From positions 1-39,341 of the forward strand of contig NZ_SMAA01000020.1 in NCBI RefSeq assembly GCF_004341685.1: a stretch of 39,341 nt of DNA. Direction: 5' to 3'. The position numbers were made by a program, and so were the translations under genes. Below, in pieces: positions 1 to 8,381 of this stretch (positions are counted from its first letter, which is position 1; every line of letters begins with the position of its first letter). Below the pieces are notes generated by a model. The model ran no database searches and was not told the origin of the DNA. It saw only the letters and a list, made by a program, of their open reading frames with translations. The DNA comes from Pectinatus cerevisiiphilus. GTDB lineage: Bacteria > Bacillota > Negativicutes > Selenomonadales > Selenomonadaceae.

Positions 1-62
1 AAACATTATTTTTTGTTCAGTGGTTGGATAAAGTCTGTATCGGTATGCCTTATTCACAATAA

Positions 63-494
63 TCACCTGCCTTGATTTTCTATGTATTTCCGAATTATCT
101 CGATAGGAGCACCGCCTGTTGTCAGCAAACAATAGCTTCTTGACCAAAACATCTCTTTCCACAGCTTATGCCTAACCTCTGGAAAATCCTTTTTGATTAG
201 CCTTGAACTGGCACTTTTGTAAGCATTGATGAATTTCGAGATCTCCGTATTAGGGTGAGCACGGAACATAATATGTATATGGTCTTGGTCGTGGTTCCAC
301 TCTTCTAGTGTGATTTTGTATGACGAGCCTATGCGAACAAATATATCTTTAGCATATTGGCTCATTTGGTCAGAGAATACCCTGCGGCGGTATTTTACCA
401 CCAAGACAAGATGGTAATAGAACAAGAATACCGAATGGTTATTATTATCTAATTCCACTGTATAATCAATCCTTTGTCTTTTACGACTGATCAT
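63..494 (-). mobile_element. tnpA: IS200/IS605-family TnpA transposase
   Basis: Single-strand DNA transposase of the Y1/HUH class (about 143 residues from the chosen start, normal for the family). Visible motifs are the HUH metal site DHIHIMF and the C-terminal catalytic tyrosine in the helix IRKYIENQ. The ORF can be extended upstream to 518 with a TTG, but the ATG at 494 gives the usual N terminus rich in basic residues. No tnpB accessory gene is seen; one could lie beyond the left edge. A small hairpin (ACCT-aag-AGGT) near 569-579, upstream of the gene, could be part of the subterminal structures this family uses, but the element ends cannot be fixed. The protein looks intact. Confidence 0.9.
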
Positions 495-607
495 ACTACA
501 AAATAAGACAAAAAGCAATCGTGTGACTCAATTACTTGCGTAAATTCGCCACACCCACCTTCATCCCCCACCTAAGAGGTAGCGGACTTCTTGCGGGTTA
601 GGTTAAA

Positions 608-709
608 ATGATTTTTTTCGGAAAACATATCTTTTGGCTGATGCTATATTTTTATCGTTTTTATTTTAAACAAAGGCAGGAAGAGAAAGCATTAGGCGAA
701 TGGAGGTAA
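608..709 (+). CDS. possible small membrane protein or gene remnant (33 aa)
   Basis: An ATG at 608 opens a 33-codon frame with a hydrophobic, aromatic N-terminal half and a charged tail (KQRQEEKALGEWR). The ribosome binding site is weak. It lies just outside the IS200-like element, so it may be the 3' end of a gene cut by the insertion rather than a true small protein. A second short frame (TTG at 714, behind GGAGGT) runs through the terminator stem and is not called. Confidence 0.2.
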   Translation: MIFFGKHIFWLMLYFYRFYFKQRQEEKALGEWR

Positions 710-725
710 TTTATTGCAAAAGGAA

Positions 726-749
726 AAGGACAGAAATTTTTCTGTCCTT
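726..749 (-). terminator. intrinsic terminator of the 794-2860 operon
   Basis: Inverted repeat AAGGACAGAAA / TTTCTGTCCTT with a very short loop; on the minus strand it is followed by a TTTTCCTTTT tract. It lies 45 nt past the stop of the secreted-protein gene. Confidence 0.75.
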
Positions 750-793
750 CCTTCAAGCATAACGCTGTTTAATTAGTTGGAAAGCATCGCGTG

Positions 794-1777
794 TTATAGT
801 GTATCAGACGATGCGGGAACTGGTGGGACAGCAGCAGACTGGGCATTAGTATTAGCCGGGGCTGCTGGTTTTGTTTCGACAGGTTGATAACGGTTGACCC
901 AGTCAGGATGGTCAGCTACGTATTGTTTTATTATGCGGAATTCCATATCTTCCTTGCTGTCAGGAACAATAGAAATATATTGCCCTGTTAAAGTCGCGTT
1001 TTGGTCTTGCCATTTATCGGCAGCCGTCCAGCTGGAATATGAAGTTAATTTATAACTATACGTCGCAAGGTTGAACACTTTCTTATAAAAGTTGATTTGG
1101 GTCACGGCGCTTGTGCTGTTATTGCGCGTTTCTTGCCAGATCCAGACGAAGACATCGTCGCCGCGTTTGCGTATTGTGGTCGTGTCAGCTGTGGATGAAG
1201 AAGCCATGCCAGCATTTATCTGCCGCCAAAGTGTAATCCAGCGGTCATTAGCTTTGGTGCGTGCGGTTTCCCCTTTACCAAACACCTGATCGACAATAGC
1301 ATCATAGAAATTTTCGTCAAAGGATTGTGAATTGATTTCTTTTAAACGCGGTTGGGCATATTTATGCGAGACAAGGACATTGCCGTTTTTATCGTAAAAA
1401 ATTTCTTCTTTGTAATCGAGTGTGCGTCCCTGTGGATTTATTTCAATAAAAGCCAAACTGTAGCTTAATACTGCCGGGTTGGGGATTTCTTTGGTAAGAT
1501 TCATTGCCGGAACGGTTTCGGCTGCTCCCGCAGGTGTATAAGCTGTTTTTATCCAAGCTTCAATGCAGGTGGGAGTACCATTGCTGTCCCTGGTAGTTAC
1601 GCGTACTCTTTCCGGTGTATAAAATTTACCGTATCTTTCATCAGAGGCTATCCATGTCCAGGTGGTTCCTCCTGTGCTTTTTTGTGTTGTTTGGGTTGCT
1701 TGGGCATGGAGCAGGGATGGCGAAAAGGTCATAAATATAAACAGGGAAAATAAAAGGCATAAGAATGAATTTTTCAA
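794..1777 (-). CDS. secreted hypothetical protein with signal peptide
   Basis: 327 aa, no recognised family. The first 27 residues form a clear Sec signal peptide ending in LLHAQA, so the protein is probably periplasmic or surface-exposed. The rest is rich in W/Y/T and beta-strand-like segments; two stretches (about 40-135 and 175-260) share a W-I-W/A-W...Y...K pattern and may be a duplicated domain. The last 25 residues are Ala/Pro-rich. The start is TTG, chosen because GAGGTG lies 8 nt upstream on the minus strand. It follows the 1805-2860 gene by 27 nt and shares its transcript, ending at the terminator at 726-749. Function unknown. Confidence 0.7.
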   Translation of the reverse strand: MKNSFLCLLFSLFIFMTFSPSLLHAQATQTTQKSTGGTTWTWIASDERYGKFYTPERVRVTTRDSNGTPTCIEAWIKTAYTPAGAAETVPAMNLTKEIPNPAVLSYSLAFIEINPQGRTLDYKEEIFYDKNGNVLVSHKYAQPRLKEINSQSFDENFYDAIVDQVFGKGETARTKANDRWITLWRQINAGMASSSTADTTTIRKRGDDVFVWIWQETRNNSTSAVTQINFYKKVFNLATYSYKLTSYSSWTAADKWQDQNATLTGQYISIVPDSKEDMEFRIIKQYVADHPDWVNRYQPVETKPAAPANTNAQSAAVPPVPASSDTL

Positions 1778-1804
1778 AATACGTTCACCTCAGGCTAAAT
1801 AATT

Positions 1805-2860
1805 TTAAAATAACAGGGACATCATAATAAGGATGAGCAAAATCAAGACGGCAAATATGCCTAAGCAGCCGGATTTGTCAGCAAGTTTTTTTCTGTCATG
1901 CTCTACAATGATATTTGGTAATTCATTTTTGGGTGAATATATGGGCAGATCAGCTGTAGCTTTATTTTCTAAATCGGGTATTTTTACTATTTTATTTTTT
2001 AATTCAATAGCTTTGCTGGGGACGAATCTATCATTTTTAGAGATGATAAAGACAGCAGGAGCCGGTTTTGTATTTTTGGCAGTTGGGTTGGCAGCGTCTT
2101 TATTTTTAGCTGTTGCAACAGGAGCTGCTGCGGGAGCTGCGGCTTGGACAGGGGCAGGCTTAGCAGGGGCGGATAATCCGTCATCCTTTAAGGCACGCGG
2201 TTGATAGTTGGCATCAAAATAGTCTTCGATAAAAGCTGTCGCTGCTTTATAGGCAATGGTGCGAGTTCCACCAGCCTTGTATCCGGCAGGCAATCCTTCA
2301 GTTGAGCCAAAGGTACAGAGATGCTCTCCTTTATAGTTGTTGATTGAGCGGAAAAGGCGGGCATCATTAGCGGCAATAGCAGCAAATTTATAGAAAATAT
2401 CTTTGTAAGGATGGGTATCTAGGTTCGTTTTTTTATCACCGGACAAAAATCTGTATACAGAAAAGACAAAAAAAGCTGATTTGCTTTCTGGTGGTAAGTT
2501 TTTGAAAGTGATGTTAAAGAGTGCTTTGTTTCCAATATATTGGGAAAAGTAAATATCCCATCTTTCGGCAAAAGCGATAAGCCCGGCAGGTGGCGCAATA
2601 TCATCTTTTCGTTCAAGCAGGCTGATTACGTCATCACTGCTTGCCTTGACAGGAATGGTAATACCGGCAGACGCAGCCTGTTCAAGTAGTTTTTTAGAGG
2701 GCGGTTTAAAATCTATTTCTTCACATATGAAAGGTGGCAGGAGTTTTTGTGTAATGGCCTTTTGCTTTGCGGCTACATCCGAGCGTGCTATAATGTCGAG
2801 AGTCCGCATGCGTTTGGTCATGTAATGCTTGCCTTTTACTTTAAATCTATGCCAGGCCAT
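1805..2860 (-). CDS. tail-anchored membrane protein with Ala/Pro linker, unknown function
   Basis: 351 aa. Residues 1-220 look like a cytoplasmic globular part; about 50-85 has a short SAP-like pattern (PSKKLLEQAASAGITIPV...LLERK). Residues 225-270 are a low-complexity Ala/Pro/Lys linker, and the last 20 residues are one strongly hydrophobic helix (GIFAVLILLILIMMSLLF) with almost nothing after it, so the protein is tail-anchored with its bulk in the cytoplasm. No catalytic motif was recognised. AAAGGAAAA lies upstream of the ATG. First gene of a two-gene operon with the secreted protein behind it. The pairing suggests a joint envelope role, which is inference. Confidence 0.65.
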   Translation of the reverse strand: MAWHRFKVKGKHYMTKRMRTLDIIARSDVAAKQKAITQKLLPPFICEEIDFKPPSKKLLEQAASAGITIPVKASSDDVISLLERKDDIAPPAGLIAFAERWDIYFSQYIGNKALFNITFKNLPPESKSAFFVFSVYRFLSGDKKTNLDTHPYKDIFYKFAAIAANDARLFRSINNYKGEHLCTFGSTEGLPAGYKAGGTRTIAYKAATAFIEDYFDANYQPRALKDDGLSAPAKPAPVQAAAPAAAPVATAKNKDAANPTAKNTKPAPAVFIISKNDRFVPSKAIELKNKIVKIPDLENKATADLPIYSPKNELPNIIVEHDRKKLADKSGCLGIFAVLILLILIMMSLLF

Positions 2861-3164
2861 GAATGTATTTTCCTTTCCACAATTTTAACTCTTACTATAA
2901 TATATATTTTCAGGATAAAGTGATGCTAAGTTTATTTTAACATAAAGAGTTTATTTTCGATATCTTTTAGAATATTATATTGAAAAATACATTGCTTAGC
3001 AAGAATTATACTAATAATGGTATTTTAATTTACACGTGGTGCTGTCCGAAAACTGAAAATTGTTATGGTGGAAAATTGCTTAAAATAGTGTCTTGCTTAG
3101 CAGGAAATGATATGTTAATATGTCACATGTCGATTCTAACTAAATAGGAAGGACACATAATATT
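2861..3164. promoter_or_regulatory. divergent intergenic region with palindromic repeats
   Basis: About 300 nt of AT-rich DNA between the minus operon and the LtaS-like gene. It holds two copies of TTGCTTAGCA: an 11-nt palindrome TTGCTTAGCAA (2992-3002) and a near copy (3093-3102). The second copy overlaps the predicted -35 box of the plus-strand gene, so these may be operator sites. Confidence 0.4.
3093..3121 (+). promoter_or_regulatory. sigma-A-type promoter for the LtaS-like gene
   Basis: TTGCTT (3093-3098), 17-nt spacer, TAATAT (3116-3121); start of transcription about 3128, with GGAAGG 12 nt ahead of the ATG. Confidence 0.55.
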
Positions 3165-5189
3165 ATGTTAAAAAATTTTTCATTAACAGATGCGAAATGG
3201 AATAGTTTTTTTACCTTTTGGGTAAAAGGTTTAAAATGTTATATATTTTTCTGGTTGATATTATCCATTTTTAGAATAATTTTTATAATCGATATGCGCG
3301 ATTATATGTCGGAACAAAGCAGTACTGCTGATATAATAAATGCATTGCTTTTAGGTACGCGGATGAGTATGCAGACTGTTGGCGTGATGACATTGGTCGT
3401 TCTCGTGGCACTGCTTGTGGGTAGTATCTTTGTTAAGCGGTGGGGACATAGGTTGATGAATACGGTGGTGCTGCTGCAACTGCTGGTTGCCTGTGTTTTG
3501 TTTGCGGCCAGATTTCCTTACTATCGTGTTTATCACAGTAGTTTTAATAAGATGCTTTTTACCGCAGCGCATGAAGATTGGTCAGCCCTTTTTTGGACGA
3601 TGGTGGAACAATTTTCTTTGCCGGCTAGATTGCTCGGGGCAATTTTGCTAACGGCGGCGTTGTTTTTTTTATGGAAAAAAATTTTAGCAGCAAATTGGGG
3701 CAAAATACTACCTGTATGCTGCCGTTTACAAAGTAAAAAGGGCAGAGTCCTGCTTTTAGTATTGGTTTTTGTGGTGGCACGGTTTTCTTTGTTCAGTGGC
3801 AGCTGGAACTGGCAGACTCAGATAGACTGGGAAAATTCAGCGATAACGAAAGATGAATTTTTGAATGAGTCCATTCTCGATGACGGACAGGCAATTTATC
3901 GTGCTTATCGCTTGGAACAACGGAATTCCGGCAGTAATGGTTTGAGTTATACAGCCGAAGATGTGAAGAAGTTTGCCACTGCATTAAGTGGTAAAAACAT
4001 TGATAGTAACAACCTTGATGACTATTTGGTAAAACAGTCACAGGGTGCAAAAATAAAGAAGCCGGAACATATATTCTTGATAATTTCCGAAAGCTATGCA
4101 AACTGGCCGCTTTTGGATGATTATGCGCAACTGCATATAGCCGATGGCATGAAGAATCTCATAAGCCAGGATAATACAGCTTATTGCCCGTCTTTCCTGC
4201 CGAATGGTTCCAGTACAGTGAATGCATTGATGGGTATAGTGACAAATCTTGCTGATGCCAATCTTTATCTGACTACAAGGGTCGATGAAATGAAGCAGCC
4301 GTATTCTACCGCTGTAGCACCGCAGATGAAAAAACTGGGCTATACGTCCAATTTTTATTATGCAGGCCCGTCTTCATGGGAAAACATAGAGAAATTTACA
4401 AAAGCACAAGGCTTTGCTAGTTTCTATGGCAGGAGCAACCTGACCGAAACATCTAAGGGAAGTGTTTGGGGAGCAGATGATAAAGATTTGTATGATTTTG
4501 TGCTTGCCAATACTGACCCGCAAAGTTCCTTCAATGTTATTTTAAACGTATCAAACCATTCTCCTTTTGAAGTGGATTTACAGGCAAATGCTTTTCCTGC
4601 CGGACAGGTAGAAGGAGCTCTCGCACCGCAATACCAAAATGACGATCAACTGTTAAAAGAACTTGGCCATTTTTGGTATGCAGATAAAATGCTAAAATAT
4701 TTCATTGATAATATGAAGGCCAAATATCCGGATAGTCTCTTTATTGTAATAGGAGACCATGCTGACCGTTATAATGTAGAAAAATCACCTACTATGTATA
4801 GACGTTATGGGATTCCGTTTATTATTAGCGGTAATGGGATTAGCAAAAACCTTATTCCTTCAGACGCTGTAGGCAGTCAGATTGACGTATTCCCTACACT
4901 GGTTGAGTTGATAGCACCAAAAGGTTTTACTTATTATTCTGTAGGTAAGAGCCTGACTTTAGGTAATAAAACGGGTGCAAATTACGCTTTTGGCATAACA
5001 GATGGTTATATAGGAAAAACTGAAGATGATCAGTTTATGCCGGAACAATTCATAGACGGGAAAACACCGCCTGATCCGGCAGCTGTTTTGCAATATGCTG
5101 ATGCCATCAGGGCTGTTTCATGGTGGAAAGCGGAATATGGCAACAATATAGACGATGCGGCGGTAAAACTTGCGGCGGGTTCGCGGTAA
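3165..5189 (+). CDS. LtaS-like membrane phosphotransferase (sulfatase family)
   Basis: 674 aa with the LtaS plan: about five N-terminal membrane helices (roughly 25-45, 74-92, 98-116, 156-171, 195-210), a linker, then an extracytoplasmic sulfatase-fold domain from about 300. The metal/active-site set is visible: E309 in IISES, a nucleophile at S350/T351 in NGSSTVN, D438/D439 in WGADDKDL, H465 in NHSPF, and D531-H532 in GDHADR. The family moves phosphoglycerol or phosphoethanolamine from lipid to a glycan or glycolipid. A diderm Negativicutes would not be expected to make classical lipoteichoic acid, so the acceptor is more likely an envelope glycan or lipid; this is inference. It appears to be a single-gene unit with its own promoter. 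Confidence 0.85.
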   Translation: MLKNFSLTDAKWNSFFTFWVKGLKCYIFFWLILSIFRIIFIIDMRDYMSEQSSTADIINALLLGTRMSMQTVGVMTLVVLVALLVGSIFVKRWGHRLMNTVVLLQLLVACVLFAARFPYYRVYHSSFNKMLFTAAHEDWSALFWTMVEQFSLPARLLGAILLTAALFFLWKKILAANWGKILPVCCRLQSKKGRVLLLVLVFVVARFSLFSGSWNWQTQIDWENSAITKDEFLNESILDDGQAIYRAYRLEQRNSGSNGLSYTAEDVKKFATALSGKNIDSNNLDDYLVKQSQGAKIKKPEHIFLIISESYANWPLLDDYAQLHIADGMKNLISQDNTAYCPSFLPNGSSTVNALMGIVTNLADANLYLTTRVDEMKQPYSTAVAPQMKKLGYTSNFYYAGPSSWENIEKFTKAQGFASFYGRSNLTETSKGSVWGADDKDLYDFVLANTDPQSSFNVILNVSNHSPFEVDLQANAFPAGQVEGALAPQYQNDDQLLKELGHFWYADKMLKYFIDNMKAKYPDSLFIVIGDHADRYNVEKSPTMYRRYGIPFIISGNGISKNLIPSDAVGSQIDVFPTLVELIAPKGFTYYSVGKSLTLGNKTGANYAFGITDGYIGKTEDDQFMPEQFIDGKTPPDPAAVLQYADAIRAVSWWKAEYGNNIDDAAVKLAAGSR

Positions 5190-5197
5190 GGCAGTAC

Positions 5198-5226
5198 TTT
5201 TAATTTTATGAGGAGCAATGTATAAT
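5198..5226 (+). promoter_or_regulatory. possible promoter for ychF
   Basis: TTTTAA (5198-5203), 17-nt spacer, perfect TATAAT (5221-5226). The -35 is weak. Confidence 0.4.
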
Positions 5227-5283
5227 AGGATAGAATGAAAAATTCGACTGAAGAAAAATGACAGTTATGAAGGGGCAATTATT

Positions 5284-6390
5284 TTGAGTAATTTGGAAGT
5301 TGGAATCGTCGGCCTCCCCAATGTAGGCAAAAGTACATTGTTTAATGCTATCACGAAGGCAGGTGCTGAAGCTGCCAATTATCCTTTTTGTACAATAGAA
5401 CCTAATGTCGGCATTGTCGATGTGCCGGATAAACGGCTCGAAGTACTGCACAAGATGTATGAATCAAAAAAAACTACACCGGCGTCTATTCGTTTTGTTG
5501 ATATAGCAGGGCTCGTAAAGGGTGCAGCTCAAGGAGAAGGTCTTGGTAATAAGTTCTTGTCGCATATACGCCAAGTTGATGCTGTGGCACATGTCGTGCG
5601 CTGTTTCAATGACAGCAATATAACACATGTAGAAGGTTCTATTGATCCTTTGCGTGATATAGAGATAATCAATACGGAACTTTGTCTTGCCGATATGGAA
5701 ACAGTGGAAAAGCGCCTTGAAAAAACTACAAGGGCCGCTAAGAGTGGGGCAAAAGAAGCTAAAGCCGAAGAAGCAATGCTGAAGAAAGTTTATGAAGTGC
5801 TTACTGACGGCAAACCCGCGCGCCGTGTTGAACTCAGTGATGATGAAGAAGTTATGCTACAGGAACTGAATCTGCTGACGATGAAACCGACGTTATTTAT
5901 AGCTAATGTAGCAGAAGATGAAGCTGCCACTGCCGATAAGGAAAATCCTTATGTGCAGAAGGTCAAAGAATATGCAGCACATGAAAATGCTGAAGTCGTT
6001 ACTATTTCTGCCAAAGTGGAAGCAGAAATTGCAGAACTGGATAAAGAAGAAGCAGAAGAATTCCTAAAGGAACTGGGGCTGACAGAATCAGGCCTTGACA
6101 GGCTGATAAAAGCGGCATTTAAACTGCTAGGTCTTTTGACTTTTCTGACGGCCGGCCCAGATGAATGCAGGGCGTGGACTATCACAAAAGGTACAAAAGC
6201 GCCACAGGCAGCGGGAAAAATCCATACGGATATCGAACGCGGTTTTATCAGGGCTGAAATAGTGTCTTATGATGATCTGGTCGCGGCAGGCAGTACAAAT
6301 GCAGCCAAGGAAAAAGGGCAAGTGCGTCTTGAAGGAAAAGATTATATTATGCAGGACGGCGATGTTACTTATTTCCGTTTCAATGTTTAA
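5284..6390 (+). CDS. ychF: redox-regulated ATPase/GTPase YchF (Obg family)
   Basis: 368 aa, the usual length for YchF/OLA1, a ribosome-associated P-loop ATPase of the Obg family. Seen: G1 loop GLPNVGKST (10-18), FCTIEPN switch [17 protein letters not shown] (G3), a coiled-coil insertion rich in Lys/Glu (about 125-200), and the C-terminal TGS domain with [18 protein letters not shown]. The G4 position reads NVAE, as expected for the ATP-preferring YchF branch. The start is TTG, supported by AAGGGG about 10 nt upstream; there is no better ATG. It is followed 57 nt later by a SIMPL-domain gene. Confidence 0.95.
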   Translation: MSNLEVGIVGLPNVGKSTLFNAITKAGAEAANYPFCTIEPNVGIVDVPDKRLEVLHKMYESKKTTPASIRFVDIAGLVKGAAQGEGLGNKFLSHIRQVDAVAHVVRCFNDSNITHVEGSIDPLRDIEIINTELCLADMETVEKRLEKTTRAAKSGAKEAKAEEAMLKKVYEVLTDGKPARRVELSDDEEVMLQELNLLTMKPTLFIANVAEDEAATADKENPYVQKVKEYAAHENAEVVTISAKVEAEIAELDKEEAEEFLKELGLTESGLDRLIKAAFKLLGLLTFLTAGPDECRAWTITKGTKAPQAAGKIHTDIERGFIRAEIVSYDDLVAAGSTNAAKEKGQVRLEGKDYIMQDGDVTYFRFNV

Positions 6391-6447
6391 ACTTTTTCAC
6401 AATTATGTAATGGTATATTTATATTTTATTTAAGGAGATGAACAGTT

Positions 6448-7170
6448 ATGAAGAAATTGTATGCAGCTTTATTGATGGGTGTTTTTGTATTTTGTTTTTC
6501 GTTTGGTCAGGGAGCAGTCAGTGCCGAAACTATGCGGAATGAGCCGAGGACAATAAGTGTGCAGGGAAATTCTGATTTTGCTGTTGCACCTGATCAGGTG
6601 TCAGTTGAAATCGGAATAGAAACCACCAGTAAAACGGCGCAGGAAGCAGCACAGTCAAATGCAGCCGTGATGACAAAGGTACAAAATGCCCTTTATGGAA
6701 TAGGTTTAACAGAAAAAAATGTAAAGACATCTTCCTATGATTTTTATCCAATATATAATAAAGATAATGATCAGGTCATAGACCAGTATAGAGCCAATAA
6801 TACTATTACTGTAACGGTTAGTGATATCAGTCAGGTTGGTGGCATCATAGATACTGCTATAAAGAATGGAGCCAATAATGTCAATTCAGTAACATTTGAG
6901 TTGAAGGACGCCCAAAAATATAAAGAATCTGCCTTGAAATCGGCTATTCTTGATGCCAAGGGAAAAGCAAAGGTTATTGCCAGTGAACTTGGGAAGAATA
7001 TCGTTAACGTAGTTAGCGTTACTGAAGGCAATGTATATATAGAAAATTATCGCGCTTCAAGTGATATTACAATGAAGAGCATGAATGTTGAAATGGCAGC
7101 ACCGACACCGGTAACTGCAAAGAAATTGGATGTATCAGCAAAACTTTCCGTTGTTTTTGAGATTGATTAA
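6448..7170 (+). CDS. SIMPL (DUF541) domain periplasmic protein
   Basis: 240 aa with a signal peptide (hydrophobic core LLMGVFVFCFSFG, likely cleavage after VSA near residue 26) followed by a full SIMPL domain of the YggE/BP26 type: the start RTISVQGNSDFAVAPDQVSVEIGIET, the segment VKTSSYDFYPIY, and ITVTVSDISQVGGIIDTAIKNGANNVNSVTF. The family is periplasmic or outer-membrane associated and linked to envelope or oxidative stress, with no defined enzymatic role. A strong AAGGAGATGA lies upstream of the ATG. Probably co-transcribed with ychF, and ended by the hairpin at 7243-7275. Confidence 0.9.
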   Translation: MKKLYAALLMGVFVFCFSFGQGAVSAETMRNEPRTISVQGNSDFAVAPDQVSVEIGIETTSKTAQEAAQSNAAVMTKVQNALYGIGLTEKNVKTSSYDFYPIYNKDNDQVIDQYRANNTITVTVSDISQVGGIIDTAIKNGANNVNSVTFELKDAQKYKESALKSAILDAKGKAKVIASELGKNIVNVVSVTEGNVYIENYRASSDITMKSMNVEMAAPTPVTAKKLDVSAKLSVVFEID

Positions 7171-7242
7171 GTAAATATGTATTTAAATTAGCGCGGCTGT
7201 TTAAAGGCCGCGGCTAAGGTAAGTAATGGTTTCTTATTTATA

Positions 7243-7275
7243 AAGGCTAAGGATGACCTGTGTCCTTAGCCTTTT
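7243..7275 (+). terminator. bidirectional intrinsic terminator
   Basis: AAGGCTAAGGA / TCCTTAGCCTT, 11 perfect pairs around a 9-nt loop, then TT. It sits between the convergent SIMPL gene and the folate/ADH operon, whose last stop is at 7305, and can serve both. A smaller stem CGCGGC/GCCGCG lies at 7192-7212. Confidence 0.75.
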
Positions 7276-7304
7276 CGTGTGCAGAAAATACTTAGAAACT
7301 GTGT

Positions 7305-8381
7305 TTATGATTGATTGCGGTGGTATTGTTCCAATTCGTCAATTGCTCTTTTTATTTTTGCTTCGGTTATTTGGTAAGGCGCGTAGGTTATGTATTTATC
7401 CGCGGCTATGCCAGCAATGAATTTGGTAAGCATTGGTTGGGATACTGTTATGTCAGCAAGACAGAGGGGCAGGCCAACCTGTTTGTTGAAATTGTATACT
7501 TTGTTACGTTCCTGTAACTGCGCGTCAAGTGTGAGCAAAAACAATACGCCGTAAGACACTATTTCACCGTGCATATGCTTTTCACAGCCGGGCAACTGGG
7601 TGCGGGAAATATAGACGGCATGTGCCATACTGCTGTTGTAGCAGTTATTTACCAGAATTGATACTAAGCCTGTGTTGATGATGATAGTCAGCACAGTTTG
7701 TTCAAAGGCATCTGTATGGGCATTGTGGGAAGCGTCACTGAGCGCCTGCTGGCCGTATTTCAATAATTGGGAAGAACAGTTTCGGCTGATTTGCAGACCA
7801 AGGGCGTTTTTGTGGTCGGTGGTGTCACCGCGGGAATTGAAACCGGCTTCATATTGCTTGGATAGGGCATCGCCAATGCCTGCCCGAAAGTATACTAGCG
7901 GGGCTGCTGCTATTATTTCCGTATCAATAAAGGCATGCAGGGCAGGATGCTTGCCAAAGTAAAATTCACCAAAAGAACCGTCTTCATTATATAATATGCA
8001 TAATGAAGTGACGGCCGCACAGTTGGAAGCAATGGTCGGAAAGGTAAAAACAGGTTTGCCGAGTTTATCCGCTGTCGCTTTTGCTGTATCGACAGCTCTG
8101 CCACCACCAACAGCAAATATCATGTCGGCTGCCTTTACTGCGTCTTTGGACAGCAGAGTGGTAATATTTTTGTGGGTGGCGTTGCCACCGTACCAGATAA
8201 AGTCTGTTATTTTTAAAGGAGAAGACTTTAAGACTGCAAGAAGTTTTTCTTTCGCTTTGGCGATAGCAGTTTCACCGCCGATGACGACAATGGTTTTGCC
8301 AGCGCTGGAGCAAACTAACGGAATTTGTTTATAGGCATCGGCGCCAACTGTATAGTTTGGCAGAAAGACAGTTGAATTCAT
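7305..8381 (-). CDS. iron-containing alcohol dehydrogenase family protein (HcxA/GldA-like)
   Basis: 358 aa. NAD(P)-dependent dehydrogenase of the dehydroquinate-synthase-like/iron-ADH fold. Seen: nucleotide loop GGGRAVDTAK (about residues 92-101), TFPTIASNCAAVTSLCILY, and the metal-binding residues of GIGDALSKQYE (Asp), SMAHAVY (His) and HMHGEIVSYGVL (His). It is closer to E. coli YbdH/HcxA (2-oxo acid reductase) and glycerol dehydrogenase than to butanol dehydrogenases. The ATG overlaps the stop of folBK by 4 nt (ATGA), so it is translationally coupled to folate genes. The substrate cannot be read from sequence; a pterin-related or 2-oxo acid role is open. Confidence 0.8.
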   Translation of the reverse strand: MNSTVFLPNYTVGADAYKQIPLVCSSAGKTIVVIGGETAIAKAKEKLLAVLKSSPLKITDFIWYGGNATHKNITTLLSKDAVKAADMIFAVGGGRAVDTAKATADKLGKPVFTFPTIASNCAAVTSLCILYNEDGSFGEFYFGKHPALHAFIDTEIIAAAPLVYFRAGIGDALSKQYEAGFNSRGDTTDHKNALGLQISRNCSSQLLKYGQQALSDASHNAHTDAFEQTVLTIIINTGLVSILVNNCYNSSMAHAVYISRTQLPGCEKHMHGEIVSYGVLFLLTLDAQLQERNKVYNFNKQVGLPLCLADITVSQPMLTKFIAGIAADKYITYAPYQITEAKIKRAIDELEQYHRNQS

